Source: Tachypleus tridentatus (Eukaryota; Arthropoda; Merostomata; Xiphosura; Limulidae). Taken from it: a stretch of 64,000 nt of DNA. Position numbers and translations under genes: made by a program. This document shows positions 1-10,395 of this stretch, one piece after another. How positions within the stretch are numbered: the first letter of the stretch is position 1; each line of letters starts with the position of its first letter. Where the stretch lies: assembly GCF_004210375.1 (NCBI RefSeq), contig NC_134829.1, positions 58,768,107 to 58,832,106 on the forward strand, written 5' to 3'. The notes beneath the pieces are model-generated. The model saw nothing but the letters and a program-made list of their open reading frames with translations. It was not told where the DNA came from and did no database searches.

Positions 1-312
1 AAACTTCTAAAATTATCTTTGCTAGAGAGGAGCAGGCCGAATTCGATTGGTCGGCCTCCTTAGGGCATGAATAGGTGACGTGCACTAGCACTATTGTCTA
101 CGACTCAACGTCATGTCCTGAACCTCGCCTTCGCCCGCTGGCGACAATTTTCCCTAACCTCTGCTGTCCGTCATTCATTATTGGTGAAAATTTTATTACC
201 TTTTACAGTTACTACAAGAAATTGAAGGTAAATTGATTATTATTTAGCATATTGTTGTGACTTTACTGAATTTATTAAAATTTTTGCTTTCAGATGCATC
301 TGATTCTATGTA

Positions 313-761
313 CAGTGTGACCTCGTTATTCGCGGGGTTACGTTCTTTACCCTCCGCGAATAGCGAAAACCGCGAATATTGGACGCAGTTTTAAAACGTA
401 TATGTATGCGATTATATACTATATGAAATCCTTCACAAACACTAATGATACTTATACTCATTGATGCAGTAATAATGTAGCAATATTGCATACTGTTATG
501 TATTTCACTAAATTGTACCGTGCGTTACCGGGCTGTGCTTTGCCGTTTGCGTTGTTGGGGAAGCTGAGGCAGTCAGCCAATAGCAGTCCAATCTTGTTTG
601 GTGAAGACGACAATTGATAAAACGGCTTGATTGAGTAAATACAACAGAAATCTCCTCGAAAAGCCCTTTCAGTCTCTGTGACCTACAAAACGCAGTTCGC
701 GCATAACCCGCGAATATGCGGGGCCGCGAATGGCGAACCGCGAATAGGCGAGGTCACACTG
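313..761. mobile_element. MITE with pogo/Tigger-like terminal inverted repeats
   Basis: The two ends are inverted copies beginning CAGTGTGACCTCG, and the element is bounded by TA on both sides (311-312 and 762-763), the target duplication of Tc1/mariner/pogo elements. The ends are rich in the phrase 'attcgcgg', which pogo/Tigger/jerky-type termini commonly carry. At 449 bp with no coding frame it can only be a non-autonomous element mobilised by a transposase supplied elsewhere. The short minus-strand open frame inside it is not a gene. Family assignment rests on end sequence and TA only. Confidence 0.7.
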
Positions 762-1034
762 TATTTTGCTATTCTCAATTAATTTAAGTACCGGAAGGCT
801 ATGATCGGGATGCCAATTTAGAAATATGTGTTAGAAACAAACGCATCAAAACATATAAATTATGATGAATTTTATATGTCAGAAATATCGCTTTATTAGA
901 ACAAAGCATACGGTGAAATTTTCTCGTCTTCTCCAAAATGTATAAATTGTATTAGGGTTTACATATAAAATATCTGTTTATCTACAATTTGTACTGATAA
1001 AGACTAAGATAAAATTTATTTTTATGTTTCTTTT

Positions 1035-1132
1035 TTAAGCACAAAGCTACAGAATGGGCTATCTGTGCCGTGCCCACCACCGGTTTTTAGCGGTGTGAGC
1101 TCTAAGACTTACCACAAGAAAGCCTGTGCTCT
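1035..1132 (-). repeat. SINE fragment, second tRNA-derived family
   Basis: Read on the minus strand this ends in 'gatagcccattctgtagctttgtgctta', split here as gatagcccattctg then tagctttgtgctta. It is the same 3' body seen at 37,358-37,470. The tRNA-like head is degraded. Confidence 0.5.
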
Positions 1133-1514
1133 TTCTAACAAAAGTATGGTGCTTCTAAATAGTTTCTTTTATTCGATATTAGAACGGTAAAAAATGTTTG
1201 ATCAAGGTTTATATTTCAAAGAATACAATAAGTATGAGTGATATTTTAGTTACACAGTCCATGAATAAAATGAATAAAAAAGACAATATAAAAATTTGAC
1301 AATAGTCGCAAAGGTCACAAAGTCGTAGGATCGACTGCAGTCGGACTTTGCAGTGAAAGAGTTAATGACTGAAGTTGGTTTTTCTGACAGTCTCTCAAAC
1401 ATATACATTAATCGATAATCCACAGGTAACACACCGTTTAACAAACAGAAATTTACATAAACCGCCAACCAACATAATACGGTAGCCACTGTTAATCTCA
1501 CTTAGAGATGTCGC

Positions 1515-1700
1515 AACAAATACCTTACTGAAATCAAAGTTGTTAACAGTTAATGTAGTGGCTTCATGTCAAATACCCTAATGAAATCAAAGTTGTTAAC
1601 TATTAATGTAGTGGCTTCATATCAAATACCCTAATGAAACCAAAGTTGTTAACTGTTCATTTAGCGGTGTCATAACAAATACCCTAAAGAAGCCATAGTT
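1515..1700. repeat. Minisatellite, about 53-bp unit, 3 to 3.5 copies
   Basis: The phrase 'caaataccctaatgaaa' recurs with a spacing of about 53 bp, each time followed by 'caaagttgttaac' and a 'tagtggcttcat'-like block. The copies have drifted, the last most of all. No coding potential is visible. Confidence 0.75.
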
Positions 1701-2580
1701 ACAACGGTAACACGTACAATGATGAAGAATGATACTTAAGTTATGCAAATATTGTATGAAAGCAGAATATTTCAGTTATACTATGCAATATAATCAATTA
1801 TGCAACTTAAACAAATACTAAAGCATTTTATGCTGAACAGTGTTTCAAAATTTCAGTGAGCATTGGACTTTTGATACTTGTTAGCACAATGTTATTAGCA
1901 ACCCCATCATGTGTTACAAATACAATTTTCTTGGCTGTGGAAATTCATTACAATTACACCTCCATGTTAAATCTGTGTTATAGTTATTAGTAACATGTAT
2001 TCTGGTTCATTCATGAAGTAAGCAAAAATAAAGTATAACATTAAACCAATCTTTAAGTAGAGTTTTACTAAAACATTCTCTAATTGAAATTGATACTCAA
2101 GACTCTACAATTTGATCTTTAGCTATATTTAACTGTTGTGAAATGTATCTATTGTGTGATTGGAAAAAAAAAACTGAGCCAGGCTAGTACAGATACTTAT
2201 GTACATTTCTGTATTTTGAACTTTACACCATCACTGACATCATTGTTAGATATGACTGGACATGCACTGGACATCAGCAGCTGAACTTATCAGAAGAAAA
2301 CAAATACGACTACACATTGTAGAAAATGTAGGTGAGGAAGTGGTAATTGTTTATGTTTACAAAATGTCTTTATGGATTTTGTAGAAAGTAGCAGCTTATA
2401 AGTCACTTACTTTAAGTGTAAACCAAACCTTTACTCAAAGATAAACAATCATAAACAGTATTTTGTATTTATGGCAAAAGCTACTGAAACTACCTGCCAC
2501 AATCTTTAATTTTGAGCTACTTATCAGAGAGAAGATAGCAAACCACTACTTCTCCCACCTCCTGTGCTAAGGGATTGCTA
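1701..2580. other. Unannotated AT-rich stretch
   Basis: I see no supported gene, RNA or recognisable repeat in this stretch, which is AT-rich with stops in every frame. Confidence 0.5.
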
Positions 2581-2584
2581 AGGG

Positions 2585-2735
2585 TTTTCTTTGTGAACCT
2601 GACGATGACCGAAGAAGGTCGAAACGTTGTTCGCTCTTCTATGTAAAGTGTTTTCTCAGCCCAAACGAGCCGTTTTTGCATATAAATTTCTCAACAAGTG
2701 GGTTTCTTGTCATCACTGAATATTCAAACCACTTC
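2585..2735 (+). mobile_element. Penelope-like element terminal fragment
   Basis: The stretch carries a hammerhead-like core, then a 27-bp block at 2,660-2,686 that recurs exactly in inverted orientation at 44,643-44,669, and then 'caagtgggtttcttgtcatc'. Terminal repeats of Penelope-like retroelements are known to carry hammerhead ribozyme motifs, and a GIY-YIG fragment typical of these elements lies elsewhere in the window (45,485-45,700). No reverse transcriptase remains here. The assignment combines the ribozyme-like core with the shared block and is an inference. Confidence 0.5.
2599..2625 (+). ncRNA. Hammerhead ribozyme-like core
   Basis: CTGACGA is followed by the hairpin GACC-gaagaa-GGTC and then GAAAC. 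This matches the conserved hammerhead core CUGANGA / stem II / GAAA, with one unpaired U between the core and stem II. Stems I and III cannot be placed with confidence from the single copy, so self-cleavage is not shown. More degenerate relatives occur near 15,550, 24,545 and 38,860. Confidence 0.45.
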
Positions 2736-2978
2736 AATTTCGACATGTCTGTTGCATACGACGCTTTTCATTCATCAATAAAGTGCATTTTTAAAAGATA
2801 TGCCTAATGGTAATATATGGTAAAATTAAGGATATTAGTGTAAAGATAAAATTGATTTTGGTTGTTATTAGTGGATATAAAAGAAAGGCCTTTTAGTGGG
2901 AATTTCTTAAAAACCACAATAGTACTGATGAAATAAGTAAGAATCTTTACAATCAGATTAAGATTTCAGCTCTTAATG

Positions 2979-3392
2979 AAACCATGAGGGGACATATGTA
3001 TTAGGTAATATTAAAGTCAAACCATGAGGGAACATATATATTGGGTAATATTAAAGTCAAACCATGAGGGAACATATGTATTGGGTAATATTAAAGTCAA
3101 ACCATGATGGAACATATATATTGGGTAATATTAAAGTCAAACCATGATGGAACATATGTATTGGGTAATATTAAAGTCAAACCATGATGGAACATATGTA
3201 TTGGGTAATATTAAAGTCAAACCATGATGGAACATATGTATTGGGTAATATTAAAGTCAAACCATGATGGAACATATGTATTGGGTAATATTAAAGTCAA
3301 ATCATGATGTAACATATATATTGGGTAATATTAAAGTCAAACCATGATGGAACATATGTATTGGGTAATATTAAAGTCAAACCATGAGGGAG
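2979..3392. repeat. 40-bp minisatellite, about 10 copies
   Basis: The unit reads approximately 'aaaccatgagggaacatatg' followed by 'tattgggtaatattaaagtc' and repeats about 10.3 times with few changes. The main variants are GAGGG versus GATGG, and TATGTATT versus TATATATT. The unit length is not a multiple of three and no frame stays open, so it is non-coding. Confidence 0.95.
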
Positions 3393-3399
3393 AAATGTT

Positions 3400-4890
3400 T
3401 TAAAACTGTTGAGTTTCATAAGGAACTAGTCAAGGAACCTATTAAAACAATGGTATGTTAAATTTATTGTTAACTTCAAATACAGAAATGATTATGGAAA
3501 TTGGAGAACGTATGGATGGGTATGATAAGTGCTCTATCAGGTGAAATGTTCTGTTGCAAATAGAGATAAATAAGAACGATATATGGGTCATAATTTAAAA
3601 TAAAAATTAAAAGGATGCAACAAGAATAATCTGTTCTGAATTGGTCAACTGAGTTATGTAGCGACACTGATCACATGTATAAACTCTTTAAAGGTAAATT
3701 CTTTAATATTCAAGATAAACATATTCCTCATAGAATGAAAGGGGTAGCTACAAGGAAACAATAAACAGGTTGACTCACAAACAGTTTAAGATATAAGATT
3801 TATTAAAATCATCATAAATTTAAGAAATTTGAATTGACTGGTATGACACGAGATTCATGAGATCAAAATGTTGTTGAAACAAGAAATGAAAATATGATAA
3901 AAGATTGACTGTAAATTAAAAATTAAGAGTACAGACTTTTTTTAAAGCACACTAAAAAAAAAGAAAATATTGTTTTATCATACGTGGAGATGCTGATGCA
4001 TAATCGTTTGTTTTTTTCCATATTTGCCAACGAAAATAGTAGAACTAGGGACACAGGTATAACTTATGGACTGGTAGGAATCATCTTCAGCTAAGGCAGT
4101 TTTAATTATTTAAGAGTTTGGTTGGCTTTTGGAATGGGTTATCTTCAGACGTTGAAAAAGCAGTACATGAGAGTTTAGATAAAAGCTTGGAAAGTGCATG
4201 AATGATAACGACTGGCTTTAATTATTTTTAAATTATTCTAATTTGGTTTAGAAGATGACACAACCGAGATTGACTAATGTTTTTCGAAAATACTATGTGA
4301 ATAGAGTGTCATTGTGTGTAGGTCATACTGCACAATCTACGTTGTGAGAAAATTAATAAATTGTTAAAAAGAAATATGTCCAGATTTTTTATTGTAATCA
4401 TGTAACCGAAAATCATTATTGAGTTAATTTAATATTTAAGAGTTCGTTTCAATTATTCTACAGTATCATCCTTTTTTAGGATGATTTAATTGAATGGTAA
4501 GGAAAGTTAATTAACTGGTAAATTACTGATTTAAACTGATTGTATTAATTATATATTGATTATATTCAGTGAAGCTTTGTTCATAAAATTATATCTCTTT
4601 CTGGATTGATTCCTCTGTAGCAAGTCTGTCTTGAATTCTGTTTCTGTTGTTTCATCATTTGAACAATAAAATCCAGCAGACAATTTTGTATTATCTGTCT
4701 TGAATTCTGTTGGTGTTATTTCATCATTTGAACAATAAAATCCAATACAACATTTTGCAATACATTTAATAAAATAAACAATACAATTTAAACTGTTCTT
4801 AATTTATTATTTTACAATTTTAAACAACAAACATAACATATATAAATACACAAATTACTATTTACAATGAGAAATCCATTTTATCTTTTT
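3400..4890. other. Unannotated AT-rich stretch downstream of the PDZ gene
   Basis: Lies just beyond the minus-strand PDZ gene's 3' end. It holds a short imperfect direct repeat (4,625-4,680 and 4,690-4,745, sharing 'tgtcttgaattctgtt' and 'catttgaacaataaaatcca'). I see no gene here. Confidence 0.45.
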
Positions 4891-4899
4891 TTGCGTGTA

Positions 4900-4905
4900 T
4901 TTATT
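4900..4905 (-). promoter_or_regulatory. Candidate poly(A) signal of the PDZ gene
   Basis: AATAAA on the minus strand lies 13 bases past the TGA stop of the terminal PDZ exon. It is placed correctly but unusually close to the stop, and other AT-rich hexamers lie further downstream. Confidence 0.3.
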
Positions 4906-4918
4906 TCTCCTTCCAAAT

Positions 4919-5097
4919 TCAAAATGACCGGGTTGTGAAGCGTATTTTGTCGGTATTTATTATCATATTTCTGATTTCTTTGATGTGTTTTCGGCTGACA
5001 CTAACGCTATCTATTTCTAGAATTTCGTCACCAGGATCAAGAATTCCAATGAGTGAAATAAATGTTTCGAAATTTTTTATACGAGTAACGAAAACTC
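4919..5097 (-). CDS. Terminal exon: second half of a PDZ domain
   Basis: This exon encodes the C-terminal half of a PDZ domain, a module that binds the C-terminal tails of partner proteins and scaffolds complexes under membranes. It reads GVFVTRIKNF and then GDEILEIDSVSV, matching the usual PDZ strand 'GIFV.RI' and the 'GDEIL.VNG..V' turn, and ends IRFTTRSF with a TGA stop, so the protein ends within or just after the domain. The acceptor is TAGTTTCAG/GA. The exon enters in phase 1, exactly what the donors of both first-half exons (6,605 and 10,802) deliver, joining as ...NSN-G-VFVTRI. The half-domain reminds me of PDZ domains of the PAR-6 and SYD-1/RhoGAP100F kind, but I cannot choose between them. 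The family is secure; the gene identity is not. Confidence 0.75.
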
Positions 5098-5925
5098 CTG
5101 AAACTATTAAAACAATAAATATATACATATATGTACACTTTGTAGTAATTTTGCTATTTAGTGCGTCAATCTTCTTTACTAAAATTCGTCTATGAATTGC
5201 TAACTTGCTTTGTTTAACAATGTTAATGAGGTAAGACACGAATACAAAATAGCTTGAAAACATATTGTCCGAATAAGAAAAGAAAATGTTTGAACATTTA
5301 GATCGCGTTAACCAGTTAAAATCCTTCCTCTTCTCTTTTCACAACAAAAACATTCCTTAAAGTAACAACAAATCAATGAAAGACACATGGAATAGCGACT
5401 CACAACTATGTAGGCATGATAACGCAATTTTTCTAGACTCTGTTATAAAACTGTTGGTAATACAACGTGCTCTGAGCAAATTGGTCCTCATTGACTGTGC
5501 TCAATTCGTATATTTATTACATTACTTATCCCTCAAATTATGGACTTGTTCTTGGCTGTTAACTTCAGGAGGAAAGACAACATATTAAGTCATATCGAAC
5601 AATTGTTTTTACCTATTGAAACTGTTAAATGGGCAGGATGTTGCTCTGGAGTAGGCTGAAAAGGACAACGGTTTTATTGAGTAATTAACTTCTATCTTAT
5701 TAATAAGTTTAAAACCTGGAACTGCTATGTGCAGTTATTCCATAGGTGGCTTTGAGTGAAGAATATCCTAAGCCATACAATAATCAATCTGTTACGACAA
5801 TTCGGAGTGAATCTGTGTGTGTGCGCGTTTAATCTTAACAAAGGTCTATCTGCCCTATGCTCACCCTAACTGTTTTAAAACTTTATTTTAAAACCATATT
5901 AAGCGCAAAGTGTAAAACCAATAAA
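5098..5925. other. Intron, part 1
   Basis: Between the last PDZ exon and the next SINE. No exon is visible. The plus-strand frame at 5,376-5,588 looks like chance. Confidence 0.4.
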
Positions 5926-5927
5926 GT

Positions 5928-6199
5928 TTGTTTGCGTTTGAAATTCGCACAAAGCTTCACGAGAGCTATCTATGCCAGGCGTTCCTAATTTAAAATGTAA
6001 TACAACAAGGAAGGCAGCTAGTCGTCACCGCCCATAGCCAACTCTTGAGCTACTCTTTTACCAGCGAATAGTGGGATTGACCGTCAGTTATAACAGACCC
6101 ACGGCTGAAAGGACGAGTATGTTTCGTGTGACAGGGATTCGAACTCGCAACCCTCGGATTACGATTTCAATGTGTTAACCATCGGGCCAAGTCGGGCTC
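5928..6199 (-). repeat. tRNA-Thr-derived SINE
   Basis: A near full-length reverse copy running from the 3' tail 'gaaattcgcacaaagct' to the degraded tRNA head at 6,120-6,199. It sits in an intron of the PDZ gene. The 15 bases after its head (aaaactattgaagtg) also follow the SINE at 9,790, hinting at exchange between the two sites. Confidence 0.9.
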
Positions 6200-6604
6200 A
6201 AAACTATTGAAGTGTTTTCCAATGAAGCGAAAGCAATCGTATAGCAGAGCACATAGGACAGCAACAGACTCCAAAACCAAACCTTAGGTCAACTCAGAGC
6301 AGCCTTATCCTTAACGAAATATAAACTATGACTACATGATGTGTTGTATCCTACAGATTGTATTATTATTCTCATAATTCGTAGCATGTGCACGATTCAC
6401 TAACGTCACGGCAGTACAAATTGCAATGTTAAAGCGTTTCTTAAATGACAACATTTCAGTGTCTAGTAACTAAGTTATAGACAGACAACACACTACCATA
6501 AAGTGGTGTAAATGATTAAAATGGGTGATCTCTCCAGGTCATCTTTTACTGTAATAATAATAATAAAAGAAACGCTATTCTGATACAAACAAGAGACTGC
6601 TTAC

Positions 6605-6774
6605 CATTACTGTTCTTTAACTTCTTCTTAGCAATACAAAATCCGAAAGGTTTATTTCTAGGCTTCACTATCTCTATAACACGTTTTTCATCCTCTTCAA
6701 ATTTAATGACACGACCAGTTGGGTAATTCACAACTGGTGAGCTATCCAACTCGATTTCTTCATTATCATTGCTA
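6605..6774 (-). CDS. PDZ first-half exon, copy A
   Basis: The exon encodes an acidic lead (NDNEEIELDSS) and then EKRVIEIVKPRNKPFGFCIA, the first strand and carboxylate-binding loop of a PDZ domain, with FGFC in the position of the usual GLGF. It ends KNSN plus one base before the donor G/GTAAGC. The upstream acceptor is CTCTAG after a pyrimidine-rich tract. The exon is 170 nt, entering in phase 2 and leaving in phase 1, so it splices in frame to the terminal exon at 5,097 and completes the domain. It differs strongly from copy B (10,802-10,965) although the introns around both are almost identical. Gene identity is unknown; PAR-6 or SYD-1-like PDZ domains are the closest I recall. Confidence 0.65.
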
Positions 6775-6944
6775 CTAGAGTGTGTTTTGGAGAGAAAAAA
6801 TGTTGTTAAAGCACAGATTGTTGTTTCCCTTTTATACATGCATAAATTAAAAAGGTGAGACATCCAATTACTGTCATGCCACGCGGATGAGAGTAAGAAA
6901 TAAACAGAAAAGAAACTACGACATGGTTGTTCAAAGAAGTCCAA

Positions 6945-7874
6945 CGAAGCTGTATGATATACAAAGTCAATACAAGTTAGTGTTTAATATAAACGTATTT
7001 TAAATTAGAAATCGTCGATTACCCTAGGGACATGTTAAAATCTGTTACATTTTTCACATCACTCTTCCTTCAAACAGATCCTTTCAGAGATTAAAAGATA
7101 ACATAAATTTATACTTATTATATTCTACTTGGACGGGCCAGCAATAACTGATATTCAGTATGCAGTGTTGCGTTTCTCAGTGTCTAATATTCGAGCCACA
7201 ATGCAGCTGAATACAGCCCGTAAGTTCGGTTGTACTCGGGTTATAGTAATGGCAGTCATTCCCATTCTTCGGGTCTAACAGACGGCTAAAGTTTCTTATG
7301 GTAATGAGTAGTTGGTCAGTTGTTTAGAATTAGGAATGTTAAGTGATTCTGACTTGCCATTTAGCCCTTGTGAGCATAAAATACCCATCAATTGAAAATA
7401 TCGGAATCAAGCTACTGAGAGACTTTCCAGGAGATTTGAGAAATTAAGAACTCTTAGTTTTCAACCAGAGAATATTCGTGATGAAATGTACGAGGGTTTC
7501 ATACAAAAACAAAAGAAAACGCCTACTAAATGTCAATTGGATGTTCAAGTTATTCACCCTCTAGATATTTAGTCTCAGGTAAAATAGAGTTAAATGGTCA
7601 GTATAGCTTTCACTCGTATGAGAAAAAATAGGCAAAAGGCACACAACGTTGTCCACAAAGCCACTTATCACAAAGCTTTAGTGTTTATCCTTCGGCTAAA
7701 CTGTACACTGTGAAAACGATTACATGGATATGTGTAGTAAGAAATGTAGGTTTCTGAGAGGGCCGTAAGAAGCGATAAGTTCAGTCAGACTTTTTCGTAA
7801 AGCTATACATTACGTTGAGTATATGTAGTATGAAAATACGGTATCCTAGTTAATTCATAAAACCTAGAACTTAC
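6945..7874. other. Intron with a short conserved open stretch
   Basis: Mostly intron of the minus-strand gene. At about 7,131-7,283 the plus strand has a 51-codon open stretch including ATMQLNTARKFG and VIVMAVIPILRV, duplicated nearly unchanged at about 11,323-11,480. It has no obvious splice sites and I do not recognise it. It may be a transposon remnant. Confidence 0.3.
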
Positions 7875-7984
7875 GAGTCGTGACACCAGACTCTTTCCTG
7901 CTTGGTTTGATGCTTACAACAAAAACTCTTTTAAACCCGTCCTCAATCCTCTCCTTCAATGATTTCTTCTGCGGGGCAAAGTCA
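7875..7984 (-). CDS. Exon 'DFAP', copy A (possible PDZ strand segment)
   Basis: A 110-nt segment between a good acceptor (TTCTATTCCAG) and a strong donor (GTAAGT). It has one open frame, entering in phase 2 and leaving in phase 1. It reads DFAPQKKSLKERIEDG and then KRVFVVSIKPSRKESGVTT. The last part resembles the PDZ motif 'VFV..I.P.....SGV', so it may be part of a second, divergent PDZ domain. It joins in frame to the exon at 9,271-9,349, making an S codon at the junction. It does not join in frame to the PDZ first-half exon at 6,774, so an unseen exon lies between them or the two are alternatives. Copy B has one extra base in a run of A. Confidence 0.5.
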
Positions 7985-7999
7985 CTGGAATAGAAGCAA

Positions 8000-8935
8000 T
8001 ACTTACAAATAATTAATTTGTCATACTATATTTACACAAAAGTGACTTGTATGAGAGAAGATCAATATTTATTTAAATGAATTGTGTTATATTGATAAAT
8101 CAGTTCCTTAATGTTAATGGTTAACAACTGAGATAAAATTGGTAAATATCACGATCCACACTAAAACAATTATTGTTCAGACAGTATAACAGTATGAACA
8201 GTATTTCAATAACTACTAGATCTGTCGTGTATCAGTGAAACTGTGGAGTCCTGCTATTATACAGAGGTGCTCGATAATAGTGGATATTGCAGATGTAATG
8301 GAGTTAACATATTCTTCTCTACTCTCATTCACAAGTTACTATAATACCCACACTAAAATTACTTATAATGAAAAATGGTTGCAATTGTGTATAGAGAAAA
8401 ACAGTAGTTGAGGTTTGTCAGATGATTATTAAACGTACTTAAATATTTATATGGTGGAATAGATAACGAATTATGGTTATTTCATGGTCACATAAAACAT
8501 ATGTTACCAAATTTGTCTGCTTGAATCAAAAATACAAGAATTAAGGTCCCAAAACAAATTATAAGTGAAAACGACTCTACAAGATGTTGACGGCAAAGAT
8601 GTTATGACAGGTAGCGTTTAACTAGTTGTAGCCAAGCAGCAAAGGTGCAATGTATTGAAGAAATACATAGGTTATGTAAGTAACTATGAAACCTAATTAT
8701 ATCATTGGATTACATACTTTTCATTGAATTTTAAGTTAACAGTTTTTCTGCTTGATAACAGATTATAATCATCAATAGTACGCATTCTTATCAAAACACA
8801 AGTTTTATGGTGAGATAAAAACAACTAAGAACAACAATATATAATATACATGAACTGTTACATATTTACTGAGAAACTATTTTAAAATATTTTTATAATT
8901 TTAATTTTTTTCGATACTTAGTCTATTTGATTTGG
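8000..8935. other. Intron of unit A
   Basis: AT-rich sequence, duplicated almost unchanged at about 12,196-13,135. I see nothing else in it. Confidence 0.5.
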
Positions 8936-8939
8936 TTTC

Positions 8940-9195
8940 TTTTAAATTTTGCGCGAAACAACACGTAGGCTGTATACACCAACCATATTTTCAGCAATTG
9001 TAGTCTAAAGGAAAGACACCAAGTCAACACCTTACACTGTCAACTATTGGGTTACTCTTAGATCAACGAATAATGAAATAGACTGTCATATTTTAATTTT
9101 CCCTTTCGACTAAATAGGTTGAATGTGTTTGGTGTGACAGGAGCTCAAAACAGTTTTCTGGGTATTGTGAGCAGAGCGTCCTGGCAACCACTTAG
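8940..9195 (-). repeat. Old degraded SINE (also at 13,140-13,390)
   Basis: Follows the order of the tRNA-Thr SINE in reverse: a 'ttgcgcgaaa' tail, 'ttgggttactctt', 'atcaacgaataatg', 'gtgtttggtgtgacagg'. It is much more diverged than the other copies. It was present before the tandem duplication, because both units carry it. Confidence 0.6.
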
Positions 9196-9214
9196 ATAAA
9201 AGTCAGGATTTATT

Positions 9215-9300
9215 TGAGAATACATACCTATTGGGTATGAAAATCCCGGTAGGAACTTGAGAATACATACCTTTTGGGTATGAAAATCCCGGAAGGAACT
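9215..9300. repeat. 43-bp tandem duplication across a splice donor
   Basis: The segment 'gagaatacatacctattggg' through 'cggtaggaactt' occurs twice in a row. On the minus strand each copy contains the exon end and the GTATGT donor, so the exon has two donors 43 bp apart. Using the distal one would run into an in-frame TAG. The same duplication is in unit B (13,412-13,498), so it predates the unit duplication. Confidence 0.8.
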
Positions 9301-9349
9301 GATTCTTCTTCTTCATTCCAGATTGTATCATTAATTGGCCAAGATTCAC
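9271..9349 (-). CDS. Exon 'ESWP', copy A
   Basis: A 79-nt segment with acceptor CTTAG and donor GTATGT. Its open frame reads ESWPINDTIWNEEEESVPSG and then IFIPK, entering in phase 1 and leaving in phase 2. It therefore follows the PDZ first-half exon of unit B (phase 1 out) and precedes the 7,875-7,984 exon (phase 2 in) without a frame break. A related peptide, ISDTLCELQEKSVPPEIVTK, is encoded at 14,400-14,480, which supports this being coding. The product segment is acidic and has no recognised fold. Its donor region is duplicated just downstream. Confidence 0.45.
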
Positions 9350-9519
9350 CTAAGTCAAGATAAAAAATACTGATTTCTACAAAATTAAATAACATCTAAA
9401 CTAGTTTTGCTTTGATATCTAGTAAGGAATCTGCTATATTAAATAATTAAATTCAAAACACAATAACAGCAGCTTTTACACGAGGTAAACTATGACTTTA
9501 ATAACTACATCGTATTGTC

Positions 9520-9790
9520 CTTTTTTTTTACGTTCGTGCAAAGATACACCAAAACTGTCTTTGCTAGCCGTCCCTAATTTAGCAGTGTAAGACTAGAGGG
9601 AAGGCAGCTAGTCATCACCACCCACCGCCAACTTTTGGGCTACTCTTTTATCAACGAATAAAGGGATTGAACCTCACATTATAGCGTCCCCACAGCTGAA
9701 AGGGCAAACATGTTTGGCGCGACAGGGATTCGAACTCGAAACTTTGGGATTACGATTTGAATGTATTAACCACCTGGCCAAGTCGGGCTC
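9520..9790 (-). repeat. tRNA-Thr-derived SINE, flanked by about 90-bp direct repeats
   Basis: A reverse copy with recognisable body and head. It lies between two imperfect copies of about 90 bp (9,430-9,520 and 9,855-9,945) that share 'aaataattaaattcaaaa' and 'gactttaataactaa'. These are far longer than a normal SINE target duplication. The unit B equivalent is at 13,719-13,983 and lacks the second flank copy. Confidence 0.85.
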
Positions 9791-10106
9791 AAAACTATTG
9801 AAGTGAAATTTTAAACGTTAAGATAAAATTGTTTCAGTTACAATGCAAAACCTGCTTGACTAAATAATTAAATTCAAAATACAATAACAACAACTTCTAC
9901 ACCAGGTAAATCCTGACTTTAATAACTAAATCATATGGACCTTTAATACGACATCATCATCATCAGTTCAAAACTGTTGTTATCGTAATTTTAAATTAAC
10001 CGTCACGTTATTTTCTGCCGGATAATGCCATGATAATTTTGTTTCCCTATAATTAATTAATTTTAAAATAAAAATTGAACACATAATCCTATCATCTTTC
10101 TTTAGA

Positions 10107-10395
10107 TTTGCACTCGGCCCGGCATGACCAAGCGTGTTAAGGCGTGCAACTCGGAATCTGAGGGTCGCGGGTTCGCATTCCCGTCGCGCTAAACGTGCTC
10201 GCCCTTTCAGCCGTGGGGGCGTTATAATGTGACGGTCAATCCCACTATTCGTTGGTAAAAGAGTAGCCCAAGAGTTGGCGGTGGGTGGTGATGACTAGCT
10301 GTTTTCCCTCTCGTCTTACACTGCTAAATTAGGGACGGGTAGCACAGATAGCCCTCGTGTAGCTTTTGCGAAATTCAACAGCAAACAAACAAACT
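10107..10395 (+). repeat. tRNA-Thr-derived SINE with clear target-site duplication
   Basis: A full-length copy from the GGCCCGGCATGACCAAGCG head (tRNA-like, CGT in the anticodon place) to the 'aaacaaacaaac' tail. It is flanked on both sides by 'tagatttgcactc' (13 bp). The matching place in unit B (about 14,166) has no SINE, so it inserted after the unit duplication or is missing from B. Confidence 0.95.

Noticed and set aside
2979-3392. CRISPR array
   Set aside because: The repeats are directly contiguous with no spacers and the context is animal DNA, so this is a minisatellite.
4935-5195. Plus-strand 86-codon hydrophobic frame
   Set aside because: It lies opposite the PDZ terminal exon, whose splice site, motif and stop are convincing. 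The plus frame is a shadow.
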